Assembly (NCBI GenBank): GCA_030747595.1
Contig: JASLKK010000010.1
Coordinates: forward strand, 1 to 64,000
DNA: 64,000 nucleotides
Reading direction: 5' to 3'
Source: Acidimicrobiales bacterium
GTDB lineage: Bacteria > Actinomycetota > Acidimicrobiia > Acidimicrobiales > MedAcidi-G1
A program made the position numbers and the translations under genes. Below, in pieces: positions 19,782 through 30,093 of the stretch (position 1 is its first letter; each line of letters begins with the position of its first letter). The notes beneath the pieces were generated by a model, which saw only the letters and a list, made by a program, of their open reading frames with translations, was not told the origin of the DNA and ran no database searches.

Positions 19782-21290
19782 TCAGCCCCCGAGGGCCAGC
19801 AGGCTCACGTCGGTGAAGCGGGCCACCAACTGAGGGGCGACGCCAAAGGCCAATGTGACCGCCCCACAGAGGGTCAGCGCCGTAACCAGCGATGGGGTCA
19901 CCAAGACCGGCGAATGGTCGCCATCCGGCACGTCGTCGGCCCACATCCGGCGGGCGATCGCTGCGTAGTAGTAGAGAGCGATCACCGAGTTCACGGCACC
20001 GACGGCGGCCAGCACGTAGCCCCACGGCTCGCCCGCGGTGGCCAGCACCCGGAAGACCTCGAACTTGGCGAACCAACCACCCAGCGGTGGGATCCCGGCC
20101 AGCGAGAAGAGGAAGATCGTCATGGCCACCGTCAGGCCCGGGGCATAGCTGAAGGCCCCCCCGAATGAGGAGACTTCGGCCGAGCCGGTCTTGCGAGATA
20201 GAGCGATGATGACGGCGAAGGCGCCGAGGTTCATGGCCGTGTAGATGGCCAGATATGTGACGACCGCTGAGAGCGCCTGGTCCCCGTTGGACAATCCGTG
20301 GCCAGCCACGGCCAGAGGAGCAATCATGAAACCTGTCTGGGCGATACCCGAGTACGCCATGAGGCGAACCACGTTGGTCTGGCGCAGTGCCACAAGGTTG
20401 CCGACGGTCATCGAGGTGGCGGCCAGGATCCACATCAGTGGCTCCCAGACCTCACTACGGGAGTAGAAGCCGACGAACACGAGAGCCAGCAGGGCCACGA
20501 ATCCGGCGGCCTTGGACGCCACGGCGAGGAAGGCGGTCACCGGGGTGGGCGCCCCCTCGTAGACATCGGGTGCCCACGTGTGGAAGGGCACGGCCGAGAC
20601 CTTGAAGGCGAAGCCGGCCACGATGAACACGATGCCCATAGTGACCACGGCGGTCGATGTGCCAGCGGCCGCCATCGACGTACCGATGTCGGACAACAAT
20701 GTCGAGCCGCTCACGCCGTAGAGCAGCGACATCCCGTAGAGCATGACCGCTGAAGCGAACACGCCCATCAGGTAGTACTTCAGGCCCGCCTCGGTGGAGT
20801 GCAGGTCTCGCTTGCGCCACGCCGCCATCAGGTAGGCCGGGATGGAGAGCAACTCGAGTGCGACGAAGATCGACACCAGGTCGCGGGCCGAGGCCATCAT
20901 CACCATGCCCATGACTGAGGCCAGCAGGAGGCCGTAGTACTCGTTCTCCCAGTAGTCACCCTCGGCCACGTAGTTGGTGGACAGCAGGACCACCACGTAC
21001 CCGGCCAGCAGGAAGATGGCCTTTACGACGAGGGAGAACTCGTCGACCACGTAAGCACCATCGAACATCACCCGGTCGGTGCCGTCGACGGCCAACGTCA
21101 GCAGGGGTACAGCGGTAGCCAACAGACCCAGACCGGCCAAAGCCGCAGTGAACGGACGTGCCTTCTCCAGGAAGATGATGTCGGCCAGCGTGATCAGCGC
21201 GCCGGCGGCAAGCAGCACCAGTTCGGGCGCGATGCCGTGCCAGTCGATGGCGGGGCGCTGGAACGCCAGGAGAAAGAGAGCGTCGGTCAC
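19782..21290 (-). CDS. nuoN: Complex I subunit NuoN (11-subunit complex)
   Basis: One of three antiporter-like membrane subunits that carry the proton path of complex I. The 502-residue protein has about 14 predicted spans and the conserved KYYLMGVFASAVMLYG and GFAFKVSAVPFHTWAPDVYEGAP segments, which hold the lysines of the channel. It is the last nuo gene of the operon: it starts three bases after the nuoM stop and is followed 13 bases later by midA. It is clearly a different sequence from the NuoN at 30623-32116. Confidence 0.95.
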   Translation of the reverse strand: MTDALFLLAFQRPAIDWHGIAPELVLLAAGALITLADIIFLEKARPFTAALAGLGLLATAVPLLTLAVDGTDRVMFDGAYVVDEFSLVVKAIFLLAGYVVVLLSTNYVAEGDYWENEYYGLLLASVMGMVMMASARDLVSIFVALELLSIPAYLMAAWRKRDLHSTEAGLKYYLMGVFASAVMLYGMSLLYGVSGSTLLSDIGTSMAAAGTSTAVVTMGIVFIVAGFAFKVSAVPFHTWAPDVYEGAPTPVTAFLAVASKAAGFVALLALVFVGFYSRSEVWEPLMWILAATSMTVGNLVALRQTNVVRLMAYSGIAQTGFMIAPLAVAGHGLSNGDQALSAVVTYLAIYTAMNLGAFAVIIALSRKTGSAEVSSFGGAFSYAPGLTVAMTIFLFSLAGIPPLGGWFAKFEVFRVLATAGEPWGYVLAAVGAVNSVIALYYYAAIARRMWADDVPDGDHSPVLVTPSLVTALTLCGAVTLAFGVAPQLVARFTDVSLLALGG

Positions 21291-21293
21291 CGG

Positions 21294-22985
21294 CTAGTTC
21301 CCGGCCGCCGCATGCTCGTCGGCTTCCTCGGCGTGGCCGTCATCCTCGTGATCGTCGCCATGGTCATCGTCGTGACCAGCGGCCTCACCAAGTCGGTAGA
21401 CGTACGAACAGCCGAGTGCCTCGACCTCCTCGTCGGTCAACTGGTGGGCATCGACGGTCAAGCAGTCGCTCAACGATGCGTCCACCGCACCGTCGGAGAC
21501 CCGGAAGATCAGGTTCGGGTAGATACCAATAGCCACGATGAGGGCCAGGATCGGCGCCCACGCGATCCACTCGTGCCTAGTGGTGTCGGTAATGGCCGGG
21601 TCATCGGCAAACTCCTCGGGCGGGTTACCGAAGGCGGTCCGCTGGAGCAGCCACAACAGGTAGCCGGCCGCCAGCACCGTGCCGAGCGCGGCGATGACCA
21701 TGTAGGTCCGGAAGGTCTCGATGGGAACGCCGTTGGCCGGGTTATAGGCCGAGAGGATGGCCGGGAACTCACCCCAGAAGCCGGCCAGGCCGGGCAAACC
21801 GAGCGATGCCATTACGCAGAAGCCGAAGATCCAGCCCATCCGGGGCGCCTGGACCAGCAGGCCTCCGAGCCGGCTGATCTTGAGCGTGTGGTAACGCTCC
21901 TTCATCGAACCGGCGAGGAAGAAGAGCATGCCGGTGATGAGGCCGTGGGCGACCATGCCCATGATCGCCGCGTTGATACCGAAGTCGGTCAGTGTGGCAA
22001 TGCCCAGCATCACGAAGCCCATGTGGGCCACTGACGAGAAGGCGATGAGCCGTTTCACGTCGGTCTGGGCCAGACAGCCCAGCGCGCCATAGATGATCCC
22101 GACCACGGCCAACAGGCCGATCCACGGTGCCCACGTGACGGCGGCGTCGGGCAGGATCGGGATAGCGATCCGAATGAAGCCGTAGGTGCCGAGCTTCAAC
22201 AGCACGGCGGCCAGGATGACTGAACCGACGGTTGGGGCCTGGGTGTGGGCATCGGGTAGCCACGTGTGGAACGGGAACATCGGGACCTTGATGCCGAAGC
22301 CAAGGAACATCCCGCCGAAGATCCACAGCTGCGCGGTGCGGGACACGCCACCGGCGGCCACTGCTTCGGACAGGCCGGCTATGGAGAACGTCTCGGCGCC
22401 GGTCAGGAAGAACAGGGCCAGGAAGCTGACCAGCATCAGGGCCGAGCCGAACAGCGTGTAGAGGAAGAACTTCAGCGAGGCATAGCGCCGGTCCTCGCCG
22501 CCCCAGACGGCGATCATGAAGAACATCGGCAGGAGCACGACCTCGAAGAACACGAAGAAGAGCACCAGGTCCTGGGCCACGAAGGTGCCGATCATCCCGG
22601 TCTCGAGGATCAGGATCAGGATCAGGAAGGCCTTGGGGTTGACCGGATCCGGGAAGTGGTTCCAGCTGTAGATGATGCACAGCGGCACGATCAGCATGGT
22701 CAACAGGATCAGCGGTAGCGACATGCCGTCGATACCCACCGAGAACCGGCTGGAGATCACGTCGATCCAGACCTTGTCGACCCCGAACTGGAGGCGGTCG
22801 GTGTGATCCAGGTCGAACTGGATCAGCAGCAGGACGCCCACGAACGCCACCCACAACGAGGTTACGAGCGCGATCAGCTTGTGCTGGTCCTCTCGCTCCC
22901 TCGGGATGAGCATCATGACCGCCGCACCGACAAGCGGTGAAAACGTGGCGAGGGTGATGCCCCAGCCGTCGAGCAAATTTTCCAT
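21294..22985 (-). CDS. nuoM: Complex I subunit NuoM (11-subunit complex)
   Basis: Antiporter-like proton-pumping subunit of 563 residues. It shows the family segments KVPMFPFHTWLPDAHTQAPT and KRLIAFSSVAHMGFVMLG. The C-terminal 35 or so residues after the last span form a His/Asp/Glu-rich tail (HDDDHGDDHEDDGHAEE region), which is not part of the NuoM fold. NuoL lies 12 bases upstream and NuoN three bases downstream in the same direction. A shorter tail of the same kind occurs on the other NuoM. Confidence 0.95.
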   Translation of the reverse strand: MENLLDGWGITLATFSPLVGAAVMMLIPREREDQHKLIALVTSLWVAFVGVLLLIQFDLDHTDRLQFGVDKVWIDVISSRFSVGIDGMSLPLILLTMLIVPLCIIYSWNHFPDPVNPKAFLILILILETGMIGTFVAQDLVLFFVFFEVVLLPMFFMIAVWGGEDRRYASLKFFLYTLFGSALMLVSFLALFFLTGAETFSIAGLSEAVAAGGVSRTAQLWIFGGMFLGFGIKVPMFPFHTWLPDAHTQAPTVGSVILAAVLLKLGTYGFIRIAIPILPDAAVTWAPWIGLLAVVGIIYGALGCLAQTDVKRLIAFSSVAHMGFVMLGIATLTDFGINAAIMGMVAHGLITGMLFFLAGSMKERYHTLKISRLGGLLVQAPRMGWIFGFCVMASLGLPGLAGFWGEFPAILSAYNPANGVPIETFRTYMVIAALGTVLAAGYLLWLLQRTAFGNPPEEFADDPAITDTTRHEWIAWAPILALIVAIGIYPNLIFRVSDGAVDASLSDCLTVDAHQLTDEEVEALGCSYVYRLGEAAGHDDDHGDDHEDDGHAEEADEHAAAGN

Positions 22986-22997
22986 GTCGGCGTCTCC

Positions 22998-25280
22998 CTA
23001 GACGAGGACGATGAGTATTCCGGCCAGGACCGTTGCTGCCGCGAACAGGATCGCCGCGTAGCTCTGGACCTTTCCGGAGTTGATCTTGCGAAGCTCTTCA
23101 CCTGCACCGGATGCACCGCGTCCGGATGCGTCAACCGCCCCATCGACCACCAACTGGTCGATCTTTTCGTAGACGACGGTCCCGGCCTTTATGGCGGTCT
23201 CGCCGACCACGTCCACGGTGCGGTCGATGACGTCCTGGTTGATCCGATTGGCCATTCGGGCCAACGGGCCCTTGGTGCCATCGGCCACGACGCCGTTGTA
23301 GAAGTGATCGAGGTAGTACTTGTTGGACAGCAGGGTGTGGCCCATTCTGGCCAGCGGGTACTTGGTGGTCGGCCCATCGGGCAGTTCGGTGAGGCTGGTA
23401 CCAGCGGCCTTGGACGCGGCCTCCACTTTGACGAAGTAGTACCACCCGGATGCGGCGATGCCACCGATGACCACCAGCGTCGAGACAATGGCCAGCGACC
23501 AGCTCGGGGTGGCGTGGCTGATGGCCGGGAAGTAGCCGGCTACCGGTTCCACGAAGTGGCCGAAGCGCTCCTGGAGCGACCCGGGAGCCAACTGGAAGCC
23601 CTTGGGCATGTTGAAGAAGCCGGCCACGACGGCCAGCCCGGCCAGGATCCACAACGGGCCGGTAATGCGCGGGCCCGACTCGTGGGGTTCGCCGTGACCA
23701 CGGAACTCACCGAAGAAGGTGAGGTAGACGCAGCGGGTCATGTAGGCAGCGGTCAGTGCCGCGGTGAGCATGCCCATGCCCAGCATCAGGGTGTAGGCCC
23801 CGTTGCCCCCGGTGCCTCCCATCAGGCCCCAACCACCGGTCCCAACGAGGATCTCGTCCTTGGACCAGAAGCCGGCCAACGGCGGAAGGCCGGCCAGGGC
23901 CACAGTGCCGATCATGAACGTCCGATAGGTGTGCGGCATGTCCTTGCGGAGGCCACCCATGTCAGACTTCATGTCGAAGCTGTGCACGGCGTGGCTGACC
24001 GAACCGGAACCCAGGAACAGGCAGGCCTTGAAGAAGGCGTGGGTGAACAGGTGGAATACGGCCGCCGTCCAGGCACCCACGCCCAGGGCCAGGACCATGT
24101 AACCCAGCTGGGAAATCGTCGAGTACGCGAGCACCTTTTTGATGTCGCGCTGCACGAAGGCCAACAGTGCACCCACGATGGTGGTCAAGCCACCGATGAA
24201 GGCCATGAGGTTGATCGAACTGCCCCCGATCTGGAAGCCCTCGAAGAACACCCCGTACATGCGGGCAATCATGAAGACACCGGCCACCACCATGGTCGCC
24301 GCGTGGATGAGCGCCGAGACGGGCGTCGGGCCGGCCATGGCGTCGGGCAGCCACGTGTGCAGGAAGAACTGTCCGGACTTGGACATCACGGCAGCCATCA
24401 GGCAACTGGCGGCCACCACCAACGTGGTGTGCGACAGCGCCCCGCTGTTGGCCAGCGCGTTGGTCTCGGCGATGGAGAACGATCCGAAGCGGTCAGGCAG
24501 GGCTGAACCGGCGGCGAAGAATAGGACGGTCACGCCGACCAGGAGGCCCATGTCGCCCACCCGGTTGGTCAGGAAGGCCTTGAGTGCCGCATCGCTGTTG
24601 GGCTTCTCCTCCCACCAGTGACCGATAAGGGCGAACGAGCAGACGCCGACTAGCTCCCAGGCGCACAGCAGCTGCAGCGTGTTCTCCGACACGACCAGCA
24701 GGAGCATCGACGCGCTGAACAGGGACAGGAAGGCGAAGAAGTGGGTGTAGCGCCGGTCGCCGTGGACGTAGTCGGTGGAATAGACGTGAACCAGCAGCGA
24801 CACCAGGGTCACCACGAGCAGCATCATCACGGCCAGCCCGTCGACCAGGGTACCGACGGTGAACTCCACCCCGTTGGTCTGGAACCAGGTGGCGGTGCGA
24901 TGCACGGCCAACGACGGATGGCCTGGCTCGTGTCCAGCCCCGTGATCATCTCCGTGGGCCACCCCGTGGTCATCGAGCTGGACGACCGCCACGTGGACCT
25001 CGTCGCCGTGGAAGTTGTCCCGGTGGTCGACCCATGCGATGCCGGTCAGCAGGGCCAGCACGAAGGCGATGCCCACCGCGGCAATGCCCAGTTCCGAGCC
25101 GCCCCGGGGCATCTTCTTGCCGAAGAACAGGATCCCGATGAACGAGAGCGCGGGAAGCAACGGGATCAGCCAGACGTTGCGAAGCAGCCAACTACCACCC
25201 TCGGTGATACCGAGGGCCAGGCCGTCGCCGGTAGCCGAAGCGGTGGCGGCCGCCGATGCGATGGTGAGGAGTGCGTCCAC
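22998..25280 (-). CDS. nuoL: Complex I subunit NuoL (11-subunit complex)
   Basis: The distal antiporter-like subunit, with a long lateral helix that spans the membrane arm. At 760 residues it is longer than the common 610-650. It has the family motifs FFLHTWLPDAMAGPTPVSALIHAATMV (given here as HTWLPDAMAGPTP) and DIKKVLAYSTISQLGYM. Residues 86-127, in the loop after the second span, are rich in His and Asp (DDHGVAHGDDHGAGHEPGH). The C-terminal part has the lateral helix and a last span (AAILFAAATVLAGILIVLV). It starts five bases after nuoK. Confidence 0.95.
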   Translation of the reverse strand: MDALLTIASAAATASATGDGLALGITEGGSWLLRNVWLIPLLPALSFIGILFFGKKMPRGGSELGIAAVGIAFVLALLTGIAWVDHRDNFHGDEVHVAVVQLDDHGVAHGDDHGAGHEPGHPSLAVHRTATWFQTNGVEFTVGTLVDGLAVMMLLVVTLVSLLVHVYSTDYVHGDRRYTHFFAFLSLFSASMLLLVVSENTLQLLCAWELVGVCSFALIGHWWEEKPNSDAALKAFLTNRVGDMGLLVGVTVLFFAAGSALPDRFGSFSIAETNALANSGALSHTTLVVAASCLMAAVMSKSGQFFLHTWLPDAMAGPTPVSALIHAATMVVAGVFMIARMYGVFFEGFQIGGSSINLMAFIGGLTTIVGALLAFVQRDIKKVLAYSTISQLGYMVLALGVGAWTAAVFHLFTHAFFKACLFLGSGSVSHAVHSFDMKSDMGGLRKDMPHTYRTFMIGTVALAGLPPLAGFWSKDEILVGTGGWGLMGGTGGNGAYTLMLGMGMLTAALTAAYMTRCVYLTFFGEFRGHGEPHESGPRITGPLWILAGLAVVAGFFNMPKGFQLAPGSLQERFGHFVEPVAGYFPAISHATPSWSLAIVSTLVVIGGIAASGWYYFVKVEAASKAAGTSLTELPDGPTTKYPLARMGHTLLSNKYYLDHFYNGVVADGTKGPLARMANRINQDVIDRTVDVVGETAIKAGTVVYEKIDQLVVDGAVDASGRGASGAGEELRKINSGKVQSYAAILFAAATVLAGILIVLV

Positions 25281-25285
25281 GGTGA

Positions 25286-25585
25286 TCAGCCCCTCAACTG
25301 GTCGATCAGGGTGAGATCGATGGATCGACGGTTGCGGTACAACAGCAGCACCATGGCCAGGCCCACCCCGACCTCAGCCGCGGCAACTGCGATGACGAAC
25401 AGGGCAAACACCTCGCCGCCCACCGACGCCCGGAAGGCACCGAAGGCCACGAGGTTGATGTTCACTGCGTTCAAGATGAGCTCGATGGACATCAGCACCA
25501 GCACGCCGTTGCGACGGGCCAGCACGCCGTACACACCGATGGAGAACAGCACGGCAGACAGGATGAGGAACTGGTTCAGCAGCAT
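25286..25585 (-). CDS. nuoK: Complex I subunit NuoK (11-subunit complex)
   Basis: Small three-span membrane subunit of 99 residues, [20 protein letters not shown], with the conserved glutamates of the proton path in [11 protein letters not shown] and [11 protein letters not shown] choose the ATG at 25583-25585 because it gives the usual family length and start; the frame is open further upstream but without similarity. It lies ten bases after nuoJ and five before nuoL. Confidence 0.96.
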   Translation of the reverse strand: MLLNQFLILSAVLFSIGVYGVLARRNGVLVLMSIELILNAVNINLVAFGAFRASVGGEVFALFVIAVAAAEVGVGLAMVLLLYRNRRSIDLTLIDQLRG

Positions 25586-25595
25586 CTCAGCCCCC

Positions 25596-26141
25596 TCAGT
25601 CCCGCCGTGCCACGACGATGGCGCCGATGAGGGCGGCGAGCAGCAGGACCGACACGGCCTCGAAGGGGACGATGTAGGCGCTGAAGATGCTGTCGGCGAT
25701 CTCGGCCGTGGTGCTGGGGGCCGACCGGTCCAACTCGGCATCAGCGAACGAGTCGACCAGGGCGGCGGTCATGACGCCGAAGACCAGCAGTCCAACAAGT
25801 CCAGCCATGAGGCGCCGCTCACCCGACACGCCATCGTCGTCACCGAAGGAGCCCTTGGTGAGCATGATGCCGAACAGGAAGAGGACGACGATGGCGCCGA
25901 TGTAGACCATCACCTGGGTGACGCCCACGAACTCAGCACCCAGCAGGATGAAGATGCCGGCCACCCCAGACAGCACGACCACCAGGTAGAGGGCAGCGTG
26001 GACAACATTGTGGGTGGTGACCATCCGAAGCGCCGAGACGATCATCGTGATGGCCATCACGGCGAACGCCACGTTCTGGGCCACCAGGGCCTCGCCGCTG
26101 GTCAGACGGTCCATGTCAGCGAGTGCGGCAAGCGTGCTCAT
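25596..26141 (-). CDS. nuoJ: Complex I subunit NuoJ (11-subunit complex)
   Basis: Membrane subunit of 181 residues with about five spans. The segment [30 protein letters not shown] is the family core (here [16 protein letters not shown]), containing the pi-bulge helix involved in the active/resting change. The start codon overlaps the nuoI stop by four bases (ATGA), so the two are translationally coupled. Confidence 0.95.
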   Translation of the reverse strand: MSTLAALADMDRLTSGEALVAQNVAFAVMAITMIVSALRMVTTHNVVHAALYLVVVLSGVAGIFILLGAEFVGVTQVMVYIGAIVVLFLFGIMLTKGSFGDDDGVSGERRLMAGLVGLLVFGVMTAALVDSFADAELDRSAPSTTAEIADSIFSAYIVPFEAVSVLLLAALIGAIVVARRD

Positions 26142-26662
26142 CGGGGCACCTGGAGTTTCTTGGCCTCACTGCCAGCCTCGTAGTCCTGGAAGTCCGGGAC
26201 GGTCTCCATCCACTGTCCGAGCTTGGACTTGTCGTGGAGCAGGTCAGCGATCCTCGGCTCGGAGTACTCGAACTCCGGCGACCAGAACAGGGCCTCGAAC
26301 GGACAGACATCTACGCAGATCCCGCAGTACATGCAGAGGGCGAAGTCGATGTCGAAGCGGTCCAGGGCGTTCTTCTGGCGGGGCTTTCCGCCCGGCCGTC
26401 GCGGCGGCGCCTTGTACTTGTGGCCCTCGATGTAGATGCACCAGTCCGGGCATTCGCGGGCGCAGAGCATGCAGGCCGTGCAGTTGTCCTCGTGCAGCGT
26501 GATCACGCCGCGGGCCCGGGGCGTCGGAGCTTCCTTTACCCGTGGGTACTGCACGGTGTGGGAACCCTTGGTCAGGGTGCGCACCATGGTCTTCAGGGTG
26601 ACACCGAGGCCCTTGACCAGGCCGGGAACCTTGGGGAGCGCCAGTTTCGGGAGAGCGGACAT
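26138..26662 (-). CDS. nuoI: Complex I subunit NuoI (11-subunit complex)
   Basis: Peripheral-arm subunit carrying clusters N6a and N6b between the electron entry side and N2. The 174-residue protein has two CxxCxxCxxxCP motifs, [12 protein letters not shown] and [12 protein letters not shown]. In enzymes without NuoEFG this subunit lies at the exposed end of the electron path and is the likely contact for a soluble donor (family knowledge from cyanobacterial and archaeal enzymes; inference here). It overlaps nuoH by one base and nuoJ by four. Confidence 0.96.
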   Translation of the reverse strand: MSALPKLALPKVPGLVKGLGVTLKTMVRTLTKGSHTVQYPRVKEAPTPRARGVITLHEDNCTACMLCARECPDWCIYIEGHKYKAPPRRPGGKPRQKNALDRFDIDFALCMYCGICVDVCPFEALFWSPEFEYSEPRIADLLHDKSKLGQWMETVPDFQDYEAGSEAKKLQVPR

Positions 26663-27702
26663 CAGAAGACCACCTTCAGGATGCCGGTCAGCACGATGTT
26701 GGCCAGCGACAGGGGAATGAGCACCTTCCAGGCCAACTGCTGGAGCTGGTCCTCACGGAAGCGGGGGTAGGTGAAGCGGAACCAGAAGATCAGGAAAGCC
26801 ACCAGGATCACCTTGCCCAGCAGGATGGCCGGGCCGATGACGTTGAACAGATCGCTGGTCGGATCGATGCCCGGCACGTACCAGCCGCCCAAGAACAGTG
26901 TGGCGGCCAGAGCCGAGAAGATGCCGGCCGTGGCGAACTCGCCGATGAAGAACAGCAGGAAGCGAAGGCCGGTGTACTCGGTGAGGTAGCCGGTGACGAT
27001 CTCGGACTCGGCCACCGGCATGTCGAACGGTGGCTGGGTGAGCTCGGCTTGAACGGCCACCAGAAAAATGGCGAAGCCTAGGAACTGGGTGATGATGAAC
27101 GGATTGCCGATGCCGCCCCACCCGAAGATCTCTCCGGTTGCCTGGGCCATGACGATGCCCTGGACGTTGAGGGTGCCGGCCTGGATGACCACGCCCATGA
27201 CGGCCAGGACCAGGGGCAGCTCGTAGGCCACCAGCTGCCCGGCGGCCCGCAGGCCTCCCAGCAGCGAGTACTTCGATGACGAAGCCCAACCGGCCATGAG
27301 GATCCCGATGACCGAGATGGACGACACGGCCAGCGCCAGGAAGATGCCGGTGTCGACGTCGATGAACCAGGCGTCCGGTCCGGCAGGAATGACCAGCACC
27401 AGCAGGAACGTGGAGATGAGCACCACGAACGGGGCCGCCTTGAAGACGACCCGGTCGGCCTTGGCCGGGATGATGTCCTCCTTCTGGAGGAACTTGCCGA
27501 CCTCGGCCAGCAACTGCAGCGATCCGAACGGACCAGCCTCCATGGGCCCGAGCCGGCTCTGCATGAAGCTCATCATCTTAAAGAGGAACAGGTAGACGAG
27601 CGCGCCGGCAGGCAGCAGCACGGCCAGCAGACCGACCACGGCACGGATCCCGGTCTGCTGCCACCAGGCCAGCTCGACCGCGAAGGTCAAGGCGCCGCTC
27701 AT
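26662..27702 (-). CDS. nuoH: Complex I subunit NuoH (11-subunit complex)
   Basis: Membrane subunit of 346 residues that forms the quinone chamber with NuoB and NuoD and links it to the proton channels. The family motifs [13 protein letters not shown] and [21 protein letters not shown] are present, with conserved Glu and Asp in the latter. The common form of the first motif is RxGPxxxGxxG. It overlaps nuoD by four bases and nuoI by one. The other NuoH (37539-38768) is longer, 409 residues, and clearly different. Confidence 0.96.
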   Translation of the reverse strand: MSGALTFAVELAWWQQTGIRAVVGLLAVLLPAGALVYLFLFKMMSFMQSRLGPMEAGPFGSLQLLAEVGKFLQKEDIIPAKADRVVFKAAPFVVLISTFLLVLVIPAGPDAWFIDVDTGIFLALAVSSISVIGILMAGWASSSKYSLLGGLRAAGQLVAYELPLVLAVMGVVIQAGTLNVQGIVMAQATGEIFGWGGIGNPFIITQFLGFAIFLVAVQAELTQPPFDMPVAESEIVTGYLTEYTGLRFLLFFIGEFATAGIFSALAATLFLGGWYVPGIDPTSDLFNVIGPAILLGKVILVAFLIFWFRFTYPRFREDQLQQLAWKVLIPLSLANIVLTGILKVVF

Positions 27703-28871
27703 CGATCGATGTCCCCGAGGATGAAGTAAAGGCTGGCCAGGATCGACACCACGTCAGGCACGTAGGTGCCCTCGAGGAGCCACGGCGTGATCGAGACATT
27801 GTTGAACGACGCTGAGCGGATCTTCACGCGGTACGGCACCAGGTCGCCCTTGGACACCACGTAGTAGCCCATGATTCCCAGCGGGTTCTCGGTCTCGACG
27901 TACGCCTCGCCAGCCGGCACCTTGATGATGCGCGGCACCTTGGCCATGACGGGACCCGACGGGATGCCATCGAGCAACTGGTCAACCATGCCACAGGCTT
28001 CACGGACCTCCTGGAGGCGCACCCAGTAGCGGGCGAACGAGTCGCCGTCAGGATGGGTCCAGACTTTCCAGTCCAACTGGTCGTGGACCAGGCCGATGCC
28101 GCCGTCGCGGCGGAGATCCCAGTCGACACCCGAGGCCCGGATGTTGGCGCCCGACAGTCCGTAGGACAGGCCCACGTCGGCCGGGATCACGCCGATGCCC
28201 CGAGTCCGGGACTGGAAGATCTCATTGCCGGTAACGAGGTCCTCCATCTCGTCGCAGAACGTGCGGATGCGGCCCAGCACGCCCTTCGTCTCATCGATCC
28301 AGCCCTTGGGAAGGTCGTCCTTCAGCCCACCGATGCGGTCGAAGTTGGGATGGAACCGACCACCGGTGACAGCCTCGATCTGGTTAAGGACGAACTCGCG
28401 GTCGCGGAAGGCGAAGAAGACCGGGGTGACGGCTCCCAACTGGACGCCCATGTCGCCGAGGAACAGCACAACGTTGGCGATCCGGGACAGTTCGAACAGG
28501 ACAGTGCGGATCCACTGGGCGCGGGGCGGCGCCTCGACGTCCATGAGCCGCTCAGCAGCCAGGATGAACGGCACCTCGTTGGCAAAGCTGCCCAACCAGT
28601 CGATGCGGTTGATCAGCGTGGTGACCTGCGGGTACGTCCGGACCTCGGAGAGCTTCTCGTAGCCCCGGTGCATGTAGCCCATGACCGGTTCGGCGGCAAC
28701 CACCCGTTCACCGTCCAACTTGACGATGATGCGCAGCGTGCCGTGGGTGGCCGGATGCTGAGGACCGATGTTGAGGGTCATGCCCTCGGTCTCGATCTCG
28801 ACATTGACTCGGGCATCGCTGGCCTGGCCAGCGATGTAGGCCATTTGGCGGGGATCGCTCACCGGGGTCAC
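27699..28871 (-). CDS. nuoD: Complex I subunit NuoD (11-subunit complex)
   Basis: The 49-kDa-type quinone-binding subunit, 390 residues, related to [NiFe] hydrogenase large subunits. The quinone-site histidines are in GPQHPATHG (H39 and H43). The segment GYMHRGYEKLSEV has R69 at the position equivalent to bovine NDUFS2 Arg85, the arginine dimethylated by NDUFAF7. In NRIDW the residue equivalent to bovine Tyr108, which binds the quinone head group, is a tryptophan (W92). The other NuoD has Thr and Tyr at these two places. The C-terminal GDIDR is the usual ending. It overlaps nuoC and nuoH by four bases each. Confidence 0.96.
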   Translation of the reverse strand: MTPVSDPRQMAYIAGQASDARVNVEIETEGMTLNIGPQHPATHGTLRIIVKLDGERVVAAEPVMGYMHRGYEKLSEVRTYPQVTTLINRIDWLGSFANEVPFILAAERLMDVEAPPRAQWIRTVLFELSRIANVVLFLGDMGVQLGAVTPVFFAFRDREFVLNQIEAVTGGRFHPNFDRIGGLKDDLPKGWIDETKGVLGRIRTFCDEMEDLVTGNEIFQSRTRGIGVIPADVGLSYGLSGANIRASGVDWDLRRDGGIGLVHDQLDWKVWTHPDGDSFARYWVRLQEVREACGMVDQLLDGIPSGPVMAKVPRIIKVPAGEAYVETENPLGIMGYYVVSKGDLVPYRVKIRSASFNNVSITPWLLEGTYVPDVVSILASLYFILGDIDR

Positions 28872-29587
28872 GATGCGTCTCCCTCTTCCGCACTCGCGTC
28901 ATCGTCATCTCCGCCGGGCATGAGCTCCACGTCGACGATGCCCGGCCAGGGCTTCACCCGGCGGGCCAGCAGCGGATAGTCCTTGCGCAGCGGGTTCCCC
29001 TCGAAGTGCGACGGCAGGTAGAGGTGCACCTGATTGGGATGGTTCCGGAACGAGATGCCGAACATCTCCCTGGCCTCACGCTCGTGCCAGTCCACACCGG
29101 GGTAGACGCCGATCCACGAGTCGACCTCGGGCCTGTCGCCCGCCAGGTCGGACTTGATGGTTATGCCCACATGGCCCACCGGGTCATGGACCCGGGCCAG
29201 CAGCTGGAAGCGGGTCTCGCCGCCGGCGACACCCGTCTCGAACGCGTCAGCCGGAGCATCCGACCCGTCGGATGCCTCATGGGGGAGGTCCACCTGGGCG
29301 TCCATGTCGCGTCCGTAGGGCGACGGCATCCAGTCGACGGCCGACAGGAAGTTGAAGTACGTCATGGCGCAGCGGTCCCGCAAGACGGTCGCTGTTTCGA
29401 CCCACGCGTCGGCGGTCACCCGTACCCAGGCATCGACACCGGGCTCGACGTGGCTCTCGACCAGGCCGCTTCCCAGCGCATCGGCCAGCGTCGCGACCAG
29501 CGCGTCGCGCTGCTCGTCAGTCGGGTCCGCCTGTACCTCGTCGGTGTCCACCGTGGTGTCAGCGTCAGGTGACGACAATGGGATCAC
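28868..29587 (-). CDS. nuoC: Complex I subunit NuoC (11-subunit complex)
   Basis: The 30-kDa-type peripheral subunit, 239 residues. The conserved core is [21 protein letters not shown] followed by [16 protein letters not shown]. An acidic N-terminus (about 30 residues) and an acidic C-terminal tail flank it. The core also has a short Asp/Ser-rich insertion around residue 110. The GTG start at 29585-29587 overlaps nuoB by 23 bases. A later start would shorten the N-terminus but cannot be decided by sequence. Confidence 0.93.
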   Translation of the reverse strand: MIPLSSPDADTTVDTDEVQADPTDEQRDALVATLADALGSGLVESHVEPGVDAWVRVTADAWVETATVLRDRCAMTYFNFLSAVDWMPSPYGRDMDAQVDLPHEASDGSDAPADAFETGVAGGETRFQLLARVHDPVGHVGITIKSDLAGDRPEVDSWIGVYPGVDWHEREAREMFGISFRNHPNQVHLYLPSHFEGNPLRKDYPLLARRVKPWPGIVDVELMPGGDDDDASAEEGDAS

Positions 29588-30065
29588 CCGTCCAACGTTC
29601 AGTCATGTCCTCGGTGGCAATGCGCTCCTGGAGCAGCACGATGCCCTCCAGCAGGGCTTCCGGGCGCGGCGGGCAGCCGGGCACGTAGACGTCAACAGGG
29701 ATGATCTGGTCGACGCCCTTGGTCACCGAGTAGCTATCCCAGTAGGGGCCGCCGCAATTGGCGCACGAACCCATGGAAATCACGTACTTGGGATCGGGCA
29801 TCTGCTCGTAAAGACGACGCACGGCCGGCGCCATCTTGTCGGTCACTGTGCCCGACACAACCACCAGATCGGCCTGACGGGGGCTGGCCGGAAACGGGAT
29901 GACGCCCAGGCGCATCACGTCGTAGCGCGGCGAGGCGAACGCCGCGCCCATCTCGATGGCGCAGCACGCCAAGCCCCACTGGTACACCCAGAGGGAGTAC
30001 TTGCGGCTGACGTTGAGCAACTTGGTCAGCGGCTTCGGCAGCTTGCCGCTCTCGACGAGTCCCAT
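29565..30065 (-). CDS. nuoB: Complex I subunit NuoB (11-subunit complex)
   Basis: The PSST-type subunit that holds cluster N2, the direct electron donor to quinone. The 166-residue protein has the tandem cysteines in GLACCAIEM, a third in MGSCANCGG and the fourth in [10 protein letters not shown], so N2 can form. It lies 28 bases downstream of nuoA. The other NuoB shares these four cysteines but differs at the third motif (MGVCASSGG). Confidence 0.96.
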   Translation of the reverse strand: MGLVESGKLPKPLTKLLNVSRKYSLWVYQWGLACCAIEMGAAFASPRYDVMRLGVIPFPASPRQADLVVVSGTVTDKMAPAVRRLYEQMPDPKYVISMGSCANCGGPYWDSYSVTKGVDQIIPVDVYVPGCPPRPEALLEGIVLLQERIATEDMTERWTGDPIVVT

Positions 30066-30093
30066 GATTCGTTACTCCCCTACCGTCGCCCGC

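Noticed and set aside
24741-26183. 480-codon open frame on the plus strand opposite nuoL, nuoK and nuoJ
   Set aside because: Composition is Asp/His/Gln-rich shadow coding across three real gene boundaries.
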